This document shows, one piece after another, positions 22,730-33,707 of a DNA stretch of 64,000 bases. The first letter of the stretch is position 1; every line of letters starts with the position of its first letter. Both the position numbers and the translations under genes were made by a program. The notes beneath the pieces were generated by a model. The model worked only from the letters and a program-made list of their open reading frames with translations, made no database searches and was not told the DNA's origin. Origin of the DNA: Auricularia sp. M13 (taxonomy: Eukaryota > Basidiomycota > Agaricomycetes > Auriculariales > Auriculariaceae); contig CM073198.1 in assembly GCA_037042915.1 (NCBI GenBank), forward strand, positions 2,232,001-2,296,000, read 5' to 3'.

Positions 22730-25700
22730 TCATGATTCGAAGTACAGAGCCCGATTAAACATTTGTATGACGGTCTCGAGCGCGCCAGATCCCGGACCAG
22801 TCGATCCGTCCTTGACAAGTTGGGCAGCAGCGTCCCACACCTTGTCAAACGTGTCGTCCTGCTCCGCGTCCTTGACGAACTGCGGCGCAAGGCTGCCGGC
22901 CGCCCATGCGATGGGCGCCGACACATCGTCCAACGCCCAGCGCCGAAACCGCGATCCCACATCCGATCCAAAGAACAGAGACCCATCAGGAGAGGAGAAA
23001 TCCGAGTAGAAGAACGCGACGTCGGACGCGGTGAGCGAGCCGAAGAACGCGACGCCGATGACGGGCAGTTGCGCCGAGGCATCGTGCAGCGGAGACGACG
23101 AGGGTGGAGGGGCGGAATTGGGCGCGGTGGAGACATCGATTATAAATTGAGCAGCTTCCGCCGCGAGCTTTAAGGTAGGCATTGCTTGTAGGTACGAGAG
23201 CAATATGTGATGCAGGTGTTCGACAGTTCCGAAGTCGCGAGGGTCAGTAAAGTCTAATGTCAGGTCAGTCCGAGGGTGCTCAAATGGGAAGGACGATAGC
23301 ATGTCGCCCAGATGGAAGGCAGCTCGGGATTTAGCCGGTTGCTGGAGGGACAGAGCTTGCCCTGGATGCGAAGATGTATTGAAGAAAGGCGTACGCCACC
23401 GAAGCGGATTCAGAACCCCGTAAACCGGCCGCGCAGCCATGCACGACGAGTCCCACTGCGTACTGGAGGCATTGGTTGCGTCGATCTCGAATGCTTGGCG
23501 TTCGAAGTTGGCAATTGCTTGCAAGTCTGCGGCAGTGGCGCGAGGATAACATCCCGCGGGAGGAGGAACAGAAAGCGAGTCCGCCGACGTGAAGAGATCT
23601 GTCATATCAGCGGAGGCGGCTGCGAAAGTTGCATCGAAAGGCAGGAGGACAGGGGACGTTTTCATCGCCGCGATGAACTGGGAAAGACTAGACTCCGGTA
23701 ACTGTAGCTCCGTAGTCCAATATTTGGACAACGCGACGGAGCGCTGCGAAGAGGAAGCTGGCGGAGACAGTTAGCAGTGGAAGCGATATCCATAAAAAAG
23801 CGCCATACCTTTAGCATTGAGGTAGATTCTGTCGAGCACTTTCCGGTCTGCTTCGCTAATGGCGGCGAGTTGCTGAGCATCCGGCTTCGCGTCTTCCTCG
23901 AAGGATGTAGGGAGAGCGGTGGCAGTCATCGCGGCGAAGTCGAACGAATACCCCAAGGTTTGGATGACGAATTTGTCACTTGAGTCAATAACAGGGCTGT
24001 CCTTTTCCAAAGTGGTGAAGTTGGCGCTGGCCACGAACAGGCGCATCTTTGCGACGGCACCGAGATCCTGCGAGGCGTAGAGGGACCATAGCAAGGCGGT
24101 CTGAGCGAATAGAGTGCGGTTGGGGAACTGAATGCCGTCAAGGCCCGGTGCGACGTCGATGAGGTTGGCCTGAGGTGCGCAATTGCCAACGCGAACGCCC
24201 GTTAAGTCAAACATCGTCAATGCAACGTCCGTTTCATTGATGTCGAGCCCAAAATTGCGATTCAAGGCAGGGATAGTCCAGGCGATAGCTTGTGCCAGAG
24301 GCAGACAAGAATCCGTAGAGGTACACACGCAGGTTGCGTCTGCCGAGTCGTTAGCCCGACTTAGACTTTTTTTTGCGAGCCACTCACCCATATTGCACAA
24401 AGTTCCCGTCATGTTTCCGCTGCAAAGCGAGGCATCGCCGCCTCCGTCGCGGTGTATCGTAAGCAAGACACCGAGCAGAATGCTAACGACGACGAGGGTC
24501 GAAGCGAAGACGACAATGATCCATCGCACGCATCGCCGCCGCGGCACAACGAGATACCGCTTCTCGCTCTCGGGCACGGACGCGTTCCGCCTATGGTGGT
24601 CTGGCGGATCCGAGAACGGGTTGACGCGGGACGCCACGCCCGCAAATGTCGAGGAGATGGCAAGCGTGACACGCTTCGGGGTCTTTGGACGGCGCAAGGG
24701 TGCAGAGCGCGGGCCAGGAGGCACGTCCTGCGGGAGCTTGCCGTAGCGGGAGCGCATACCGCCCAACGACGAGCTACGCCCGCCCGTCGGGTGGCCGTGC
24801 CCCGCAGCCGCGCGCGCGGCCTTGCTAGTGGTGAGCGGCAGGTCGGTCACGCTATCGTGCGGCAGCCTGCCCTCCGCGAGCATATCCCCCAGCATCTCGG
24901 CGCGCATGGCGAGGTCGGGCAGGGCCAGATCGCGATCAGGATGCGCGGACGTCTGGCCCGTCGCCGAGGCAGCCGTGCCTGGACGGCGACGACCCCAGGC
25001 GAAGCGGCGGATGGACGCGGCGAACTGCGCACCGGCCGACCGGATGGTCGCGACGGACGGCGGCCGCTGCATGGACAGCGGCCGCGATCTGGTCAGGGGC
25101 GGAGGCAGGTTGGGCAGAGGGAGCTCGTCGTGGTCTGGGGCGGGAGGGACGGAGAGGGCGACGGTGGACGGCATGGGCGAGTTGAACGCGAGCGACTGCT
25201 CGCTCATGACGAACGTGCCGCGGTACAGCTCCTCGCGATCGCCGGTGCTGGCGGGCGTCGTGTTGCCCACCCGGCTCTGGCGCAGATCCAAAGCAGCCGA
25301 CGCGTCCCTGTACGTCGCGGGCGCAACCGCCATGGGCACGACGGAGCTGCTCGATGTGTTCAGCACCGGAAGCAGCGACGCGCGCGTCACGACGGCGTGC
25401 TCGTGGCCGACGGAGCCCGTGCCCGTGGCCGTCGTCGGCTCGCCGGAGTTCGCGTTGAGCGTCGACGTCGACCCGTTCGCGCCGGCCGACATCGTGAACT
25501 CGTACACGCCCGACACGCCGGAGAAGCGATGCAGCTGGCGCACGGGCGTCGCATTCGTCGGTGTCGCCGGCGCGGGCGGCTGCGGCAGCGGGCTGAGCGG
25601 CGGGGGGCCTATCGGGGGACCGCGGTCGCGCGACATGGCGAGCGGCGGCGGGCGCGGCCTGCGCTTCCCGCTCGCGCTGGTGGGGCTGGCCGCCATAGCG

Positions 25701-26257
25701 CGCGCCGGGTCGAAGAAGAGGTCGCTCTCGAGCGGCGAGGTGTTCGTCGAGCTCGGGCTCGCCGCGCGCGAGAGCACCGGGCTCTGGGACACGAGCTCGG
25801 AATACACGGACGTGCGCGCACGCAGGTCCTCGATGGTGATGTCCGACCGCACGCTGGAGCGCACGCTCGCGCCGTCCGAGGCGGAGTTGAGGGCCGGGTT
25901 GCTGGTGTTGGAGGTGGTGTGATTACTGTTGTAGTGCGAGTCGAAAGGAGAGTGGCTGTTGAACGAGTGTGTGGGAGAGACGCGCAGCGAGACGGGCCGC
26001 GACGGCGGCTTGAAGCTGCCGGCGTCCGCGCCAGGCCAGGCAGACGGCGACGGCGTGGAGCGCTCTGAGGCCTCTGGGATGACGCTGGGCGGCGCGGGGA
26101 AGTACGAGAAGCGGAAGTTGGCCACGGACGACGGCCCCGTCGACGCACTGTCCGACCGGTGCAGCGAGGTCCCACGCCAGGTGGACTGCGACGCCGTCGA
26201 TGCCCGACCCGTCGCTGGCGGGCTCGGCGGCGCGGACTGGGACTCGGCCTGGGACAT
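22730..26257 (-). CDS. Single-pass membrane protein with large ectodomain, unknown function
   Basis: One gene of about 1,140 residues read across two long ORFs. The splice at about 23764-23805 joins RIYLNAK to ASSSQRSVALSKYW. Residues 1-570 are Ser/Pro/Thr-rich and presumably cytoplasmic and disordered. A basic anchor (VVPRRRCVRW) leads into one membrane segment (IIVVFASTLVVVSILLGVLL, about 577-596). The rest is an ectodomain with paired Cys (CVCTSTDSC; NCAPQ) and NxT/S sites. The topology, with no signal peptide and basic residues on the N-terminal side, predicts type II. A 48-nt in-frame intron probably removes the stretch between LCNM and DATCVC. I recognise no named family. Its last 150 or so residues were duplicated to 4100-4580. 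Confidence 0.8.
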
Positions 26258-27129
26258 GGCAACGGCGACAAGGAATGCGTTTGGCGCTCTAAAAGAGTTC
26301 GGCGTCGATTATAGCAGCACGGTAGAGCAGCCGCTCGTCATAGATTGTGGAAAGACGCGTCGGCACGAGCACCAGTAGCAGTGGAGTGCCTGATGCGCGA
26401 GACGTGAATGGCGGACCCTGCGAGCGCGACTCAGGACCCTGGCGAACGAGAGCGGCGCAACCGTCCAGAGCTGTATGTCGGCGCCGTGAGACAGAGCGCT
26501 GAGCAGGGACAGCAACAAGCCAGGAAAATAGGAGGATGAGGTAAGGGCGGGCTAGCGATCAGGAACGCCATGCTCAAGCGAGACGACAAGCGGGGTTCGC
26601 ACGACCTCGATACGCGAAGTTCAAGTTAGCGCCGTTGTCGGGCACAACTCCCGGCGCAGCAGAAACGACTCAATCCTCAGCCTCACGCTTTGCATTATCG
26701 CACTGTCACGCGCCGTGCCTTGAGCAACTTTTTTTCACTCCGTGGATCGTCTAGTCAGGTCGTGGCACGCCTAATAACGCAGATACAAGAAGTGGTCGAG
26801 AGAAAGAGAGAGAGAGAGAGAGGAGAAAGCAGAGACGGGCGATCAGAGGAGGAAGAGAAAGAGAAAGAAAAGAGCAAACACCGATGCAGCAAGGGTCCTA
26901 CAAAACGTAGACGAATCGACACAATGGGAGACAAGGGACGAAGAGAAAAAGGTGCTCGGACGCGCGCAGGAGGCCGGAGGGGGGGGGGGGGTACGGGATG
27001 GTGGTGGCCGAGAGGCTGTGGAGTGTGCACGCATGCTGCCACTTGTACGACTGCAGCGTGCGTGAAGGGTAGTGGAGACGTAAGAGAACATTCGTCGCTG
27101 TCATAAATCCGCATTCCGCTGTATTCGAA
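26258..27129. other. Promoter region with low-complexity DNA
   Basis: Upstream of the membrane-protein gene and downstream of Rac1. It contains a purine-rich tract at about 26793-26880 (runs of gagaga, then gaggaagagaaagagaaag) and an uninterrupted poly-G run near 26980-26991. No gene is supported; ORFs here follow the low-complexity DNA. Confidence 0.6.
26793..26880 (+). repeat. GA-rich microsatellite-like purine tract
   Basis: Plus-strand purine tract with a perfect (GA)n core near 26804-26820 and imperfect GAAA/GGAA continuation. Simple-sequence DNA, likely length-variable between strains. Confidence 0.8.
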
Positions 27130-28207
27130 TCATGCAATCACGCATCCCTTCTTGGGCGGTTTGGCTTTGGGCTGCGGGTTCACTGTGTGTGCACGCAAGA
27201 TAAGCATGCGGCGGCGAATGAATCGGGGAATGCATTGCTCCACTCACAGACCGCACGGATGGCTTCGTCGAAGACGGTCTTGAGACCCTTCTGGGTGAGG
27301 GCTGAGCACTCGAGGTACTTTGCGGCGCCGATGTCCTTGGCCATGGCCACACCCTGCTGGTATGTGATGGGCGCCATGCGGCTGTGGAGTGGCAGTCAGC
27401 GCCCGAGTCCGAGTCCGGCGCACAGCAGAGATTTGCGCTGCAACGGAAACCTCCGCGCCACAAGCGGGAAAAAAAGCGTGCAAGAGCGCACACGCACCGT
27501 TCGCGGAGCTTCTCAATCGTCTGCGGGTCCTCGCGCAAATCGAGCTTGGTGCCGACGAGCAGCGTGGCCGTGGAGGGCGCGTGATGGGAGATTTCTGGGT
27601 GCCACTGTGAAGGGACAAGGTTATAAAATTCGACTGGGCGGCCGGGCAGACAGACACATACCTTCGTCCTGACGTTTTCGTAGCTGGGCGGGCTGACGAG
27701 CGAGAAGCAGATGAGGAAGACATCGGTCTGCGGGTAGGACAGCGGCCGGAGTCTGTCGTAGTCCTCCTGGCCGGCGGTATCCCAGAGGCCGAGGGAGATG
27801 GTCTTGTTGTCGACCATCACGTTGGCCGAGTAGTTGTCGAACACTGTCCGTTCCGGCATCAACTCGGCGCGGAGGGCCTGGCAGACCACAAGGCACTAAT
27901 ACGCACCCGTCGGAATGTACTCGCCCTGGTACACGCACCCCGTGAGCGTCAGCCAGCGCAAAAAATTGTATGGCGGCAGCAGCAACGCACCGGGAATGCA
28001 TTCGTGGTGTACGAAATGAGGAGACATGTCTGGGCAGCGGGCAGGCCAGTCAGCACGGGCGTCTCTGCCTGGACGCCGTCGGGGCCGCACAGACCTTGCC
28101 GACCGCACCATCGCCTACGACGACACCTGGAGAGCGATGGTCAGCGGATGGGGCGGGCAGACGGGCGGGCTGGCCACCACAGGCCGCTCACACTTGATAG
28201 CCTGCAT
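27130..28207 (-). CDS. RAC1: Rac1-type Rho-family GTPase
   Basis: Small GTPase controlling actin, polarity and NADPH oxidase signalling. Eight exons with introns of about 50-110 nt. Protein order: [16 protein letters not shown] with P-loop [26 protein letters not shown] with the switch-I Thr, [29 protein letters not shown] (switch II), [31 protein letters not shown], and the tail [15 protein letters not shown]. The residues YSANVMVD and LWDTAGQ separate Rac from Cdc42 (which has YAVTVMIG and LFDTAGQ). All nucleotide-binding motifs are intact. The CAAX box is CVIA (codons at 27133-27144) behind a short polybasic stretch. A CTATAAAATA box lies about 255 nt upstream of the start. Confidence 0.94.
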
Positions 28208-28460
28208 CTTGTCTTCGTTTCTGCGCGCGTGGACGGGGTCGTGCTGGGAGAAAACGGGCGGCGGTACGCTGGCGGGCAAACGGCGTCAAGCTCGGGCGAG
28301 GGCGACCGCAGAGAGCGGACGGGTCTACCTTGCGAACAGTCGATGGGAGCGGGGCACCAAACAGGGCAAAATACCTCCGGGCGGCGAAACGAATGGATCA
28401 AAGACGCTCCCTACTACGGCGCTTCGACTGCTCGACTATACTACAGCCTCGATCCCCATC

Positions 28461-28470
28461 TATTTTATAG
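28461..28470 (-). promoter_or_regulatory. TATA-like box upstream of Rac1
   Basis: CTATAAAATA on the minus strand, about 255 nt upstream of the Rac1 ATG. Plausible core promoter element; no other support. Confidence 0.4.
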
Positions 28471-28666
28471 CCTCCTCTTTGCCCAAGTCACTGGCTGGGC
28501 GCTGACAGCGATGGCCACAGAGGAGTCATGCACGCCCGTCCTGCTACCCGCCCGCCGGACCCGGCATGTCTGCATTGCGCATGCGCTGTATTTTAGATAG
28601 CCACGCTCTACCGTAAACCTCCTCTATCTCCCTCTCTAGATCGCAGCTTTCTCCTGCTACTTATCT

Positions 28667-29961
<1,295 letters not shown>

Positions 29962-30132
29962 TTTGACGATGAGCAGGTGCGAGTCAAGAGCAGAGTCGAG
30001 TCAAATGACTAGGAAAAAGTCTCGGCCGAGAGCGCGACCCAGCGCCGCACAGTAAGCGCCCGGCCGGTACACGCGCTTTTGCCGTTCCGCCTTTGCCTGC
30101 TTCAAGTTTCCACGTCGCCCACCCGCTCCCAA

Positions 30133-30673
30133 ATGTCCACTGACCCGCTGCTGCCCCGACCAGGCGCACCCATGAGCAATTTTACGCGGGCTGGGAGCCT
30201 GCTGGGTGCGTTTCTCAGCGCCAGCCCGCGTCAAAGCCAGGCCTGACGACGCGCGCAGTGGCGACGGGCATGATACTCGGCGCCTTTGGCACCCACGCCA
30301 TGCGCGCGCGGCTCACAGCAGAGAAGCTGCACGCCTGGGAGACCGCGTCCTCCTACGCCGTACGTCTCCTATCCATCCTCGGAGCAAAGTGACGCTCAAC
30401 GACGCAAAGATATACAACGGCCTGGGGCTCCTGCTCGTCTCCCTCAACCCGCGCCTCGCTGCCAACCGCTTTGCGTCCCCGGCCATCCTCGGGGGCACGG
30501 TCTTGTTCTCTGGCTCAATCGTCATGCTCATCTTCAGCCCAAAGTACGCAGATGTGATAAAGAACTCGCGATGTCCCATGAGCCAACGCCGGAGCAGGCT
30601 TCGCGTCCTCGGGCCCATCACGCCCCTCGGCGGCCTCATTCTCATTGCTGGCTACATCTCGCTTGCTTTCTGA
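30133..30673 (+). CDS. DUF423 / TMEM256-family membrane protein
   Basis: Small multi-pass membrane protein of the DUF423 (YgdD/TMEM256) family, role unknown. Four exons, with introns at about 30207-30240, 30361-30409 and near 30543-30598. The spliced protein gives NFTRAGSLLGLTTRAVATGM, ILGAFGTHAMRARLT (family GAFGAH motif), HAWETASSYA joined to IYNGLGLLLVSL, a segment GGTVLFSGSIVMLIFSP, and the terminal RVLGPITPLGGLILIAGYIS, the strongest family signature. Start at 30133 or the second ATG at 30172; the latter gives a length closer to homologues. Divergent from LYS1 across about 170 bp. Confidence 0.88.
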
Positions 30674-31130
30674 GAGTCGTTCGCTCGTTCTCCTAGTCTT
30701 TGCACCGCTGTGCCGATTCATCTTGTGCACCCGACGGCAACGACAAGCTGTAATCCTCTCTGGCCTTTTTTTCGGGATTGTGCGACGCGCACATGATGAT
30801 CTGCTGCTCTCTCCACCGGCTTCCTCAACGTCTCACCCCTGCTCAGCCTGATCTGTATCGGTCTCTGTACTATACCAAGCAACTGCTAGCACCCAACTCC
30901 GCACTCGAATAACAAGGAATACAACACGCCTCCACTGTCTCTGATGATCCACAAGTCTGTTACCAATTGTTTCGTCGTGGGGATGTGCGTTACGCTCACG
31001 TGCGCCGCACTTGACCTCAGAATTCACCACCGTGTCAGCTCCGACTCGGAGAATACGTTGGGAACTCTTTGTCGTTCTCTAGCCAGATGATGTAGCTCGG
31101 GGCCAGCATGTGTGCGGCTGAGCGCCATAT
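30674..31130. other. Convergent spacer, nothing recognised
   Basis: About 455 bp between the ends of the DUF423 and Fic genes. No gene or repeat seen. Confidence 0.4.
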
Positions 31131-32771
31131 TCAGATCTCGCGCACTGCCTTCATCGTAGTTTCGATGCCCTTGACGATGCATTCGATCAGGGGTCGATGC
31201 TCGCCATTCGACGCCTGCCCACAAAGTATGAGAGATAACTTAAACGAGAAGTGAAGTGACGATCATATACCTTTCTAAGGGCTTCGTGATAGTCAGGGCG
31301 CTGTGGTGGCAAGACTGTCATCGGCGGGTAGCCATGCACGAGCAGCGGGAGCGAGGCAACAATTCGGGTGATGCGCCCGTTCCCATCCTAGAGCGTCGCC
31401 GGCGGTCGGGTCAGAGGGGGCCAAAGCGTAGGATCATGAGCAGCGACGTACGCTGAAGGGCTGGCAGCGAATGAGGATGAGATGGATCCAGCTAGCGGTG
31501 CCAAACGGATTTCGCCACGTGCGGGAGTATTGCTGCGGGACGTCAAAATTCCGCCACGAGCTGTGTGAACGGCGCGCGCGCGACGGGCCTTTGCCATCTT
31601 ACAGATGTAGTCGAGCTCGGCGTCCACCTCTGGATACGGGCAGCACTCGATGTTGCACGCGCCCTGGATGACGATCGTCTTCTTCGTCGTCGTGCGCGTC
31701 TCCGCGGGCGGCGTGTAGGCGCTGCCGCAGAAGCGGAAGGTCTCCATGAGACGCGTGTGGATGGCTTTCACGACGGCTGGCGTGAGTTTGGCTGGGTCTG
31801 AGACGACCTCGTCGATGAGGTGGAAGGCCTGGATCCAGGCGTGAGCTGAACTTGTCGAGCCTGCAAATGCGAGTGTGGCTACCAACCGTGAGCGTGTCGT
31901 TTAGAATGTTCTTGATGGTCTCGCTATCGTGAATCTCGCTTTCAGGGAGCGTATCGACAGTGCCTTCCGTTATACCACGTCGAACGAGGTCGCATGTGGA
32001 CTGTGGTAAGACACAACTGAGTAAGGTCGCAGCCCGGGAATGAGAAGCAGCCTACCTCGGGTGTGAGGAGAAAGGTGTTCTCCACATGTTGGGTCTCTAT
32101 CGCAAGGCTGGTCATATACCGCGTCCTGAGAGGAGAGTTCTCGGAAAAGTGCGTCATCCAGTCGTCCTTGATGGATTCGTGTTCCGCGGGCATGTGAGGA
32201 ATGTAGAGCGGAAACCTATACTCCCTCGTGGATTTCCATTTCTGGTAATATTTCACTAGACGCAAGAGGGTTGAGAATCAGTCGCCATGCGTGAAGAAAC
32301 GTGACGCGTGAGCTCACGCCGTTTCGACGCGGCGAGCGACGATTGGGCGGTCTTGTCGAATTCTGCTTGGGATTCCTGTATATGCGCCGCGAACTCGGGG
32401 TCCAGGACGCCGAGTTTGCGCAGTTCGGAAAGGCACTGATTCATGTCGTGAGATCGAGTGCGATCGCGTTGGCTGGTTGTTCATGGCACCTGGCGGAAGA
32501 GTACGAGCGACGTTGCAGGCGCGTGCATGGCTTCGTGGCAGCAACCCAAGCGTACGAGGATCCAGGGCAATGGGCCATGCTTGCGTAGCAAGGCGTCGTA
32601 GTGCTTTGCTTGCTGCTGTACTGTGGCATCCTGGTCCCCTTCGAAGACGAGGTCTTCAGTTTTTAGGCACGCTGGCGGCGTCTGGCAAAACAATTGAGCT
32701 GTGCATATACAGCCAAGAGCAGGGGATGTACGTGCGTCTAGATACGGTGTCAACCAGACGCGGTTGAGCAT
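31131..32771 (-). CDS. Fic-domain protein with substituted motif His
   Basis: Fic/Doc-fold protein of the kind found in many Agaricomycetes. The N-terminal part is TPR-like (HYDALLRKHGPLPWILVRLG, CCHEAMHAP), then LSELRKLGVLDPEFAAHI. Next come LAIETQHVENTFLLTPE, GITEGTVDTLPESEIHD, NILNDTL, WIQAFHLIDEVV, ETFRFCGSAY, TTTKKTIVIQG, NIECCPYPEVDAELDYICKM and NPFGTASWIHLILIR. The Fic loop reads CQPFSDGNGRITR against the consensus HPFxxGNGR: the catalytic His is Gln (codon at 31461-31463), while the phosphate-binding GNGR remains. The C-terminus is GIETTMKAVREI. Fic enzymes usually move AMP to target hydroxyls; this one is predicted inactive or altered. The start at 32771 is a guess, and the first exon border is uncertain. 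Confidence 0.8.
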
Positions 32772-33707
32772 GGCGGACGCTGGGAAGAATGCTGCCCAGG
32801 TACACTGCTACCCACCGGATTATGAAAAGCCTATGGTCAGGCCGATTACCAGCAACCTGGTAAAAACGTTCCAGATTCCCGTAGTCGTGTAAATTACCGA
32901 AAGTTCGTGAACTTTCCCTGAGGTTTCCTCTAATTGGGCTCACAGGCCAGACACGAATAAAATAAGCCTCCGCCCGTTAACTCCGTACCCTCAACCTGAC
33001 CTGCTAGCAACGCGGTTTCGCCAGCAACGCGGCAGGGTGCAAGGTAAACGAGTGATAGATAACAGCACATGATTATATTAAGGCAACATAAGCGTCTGTA
33101 GCGGCGTACAGCGGGAGAGTGGGTATAGAGAGCTCGACATGAACTACACGGTGGAGAGAACAGTCTAAACTTACTGCCGCACACAGACTCCGAAGGGAAC
33201 TACACTGAGTAGTCGGACGCGCGCAAGGGTGCTGCGCGTCGTTTGCGGCACGAATAGCTCAACGCGAAGTGACACGTCAGCAGGACTCCCACCAAGTGCC
33301 ATACTCGCAAAGGCTACACACAAGGCCGTCCGGGCAGACAGAAGCACGTAGCAATGATGGGCGAGCTTGGTGAGCGACAGGGAGTGGGGAGGGAGCCTCA
33401 GCGTCTGCTGAGGCAAGCTGGACTTGGCCGGGAAGAGAGCAACTGTCGGAGTGTCAATGTGGCCGAACTTGCCTTCTCGACCGGCGACGGCGTTGGGGAC
33501 CGAATCCGCCGCACGGATCATCCGGCACATTTGGTGCATGGGCAGCCTGTGAATTGAGCTCGAAGATTCTGGTAATTTGCCCCACTACCAGAAATCGGGA
33601 CAATTCAACCAGACATCCCGTAATTTCAGATTCTGAGTACCCCGTAATCGGCCGAATTATAGTGTTTCTTGTAATCGCGTGGGTGGCCGTGTATCCGGCG
33701 TAGGCCG
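32772..33707. other. Intergenic with an unassigned ORF
   Basis: About 935 bp. A 122-codon minus-strand ORF at 33171-33539 begins MHQMCRMIRAADSV; it shows no family motif and may be chance. The DNA at 33541-33690 is AT-rich relative to its neighbours and probably the promoter of the METTL14-like gene. Nothing else recognised. Confidence 0.4.

Noticed and set aside
23764-23771. Treating 22730-23731 and 23771-26257 as two separate genes
   Set aside because: The 42-nt or so gap has GTATGG and CCGCCAG splice ends that join the frames exactly, and the downstream part has no plausible start of its own.
24452-26068. 538-codon plus-strand ORF, rich in Arg, Gly and Ala, with a second 366-codon ORF in another frame
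   Set aside because: It lies antisense to the coding exon of the membrane protein; its composition is that of a GC-rich antisense frame and it has no motif.
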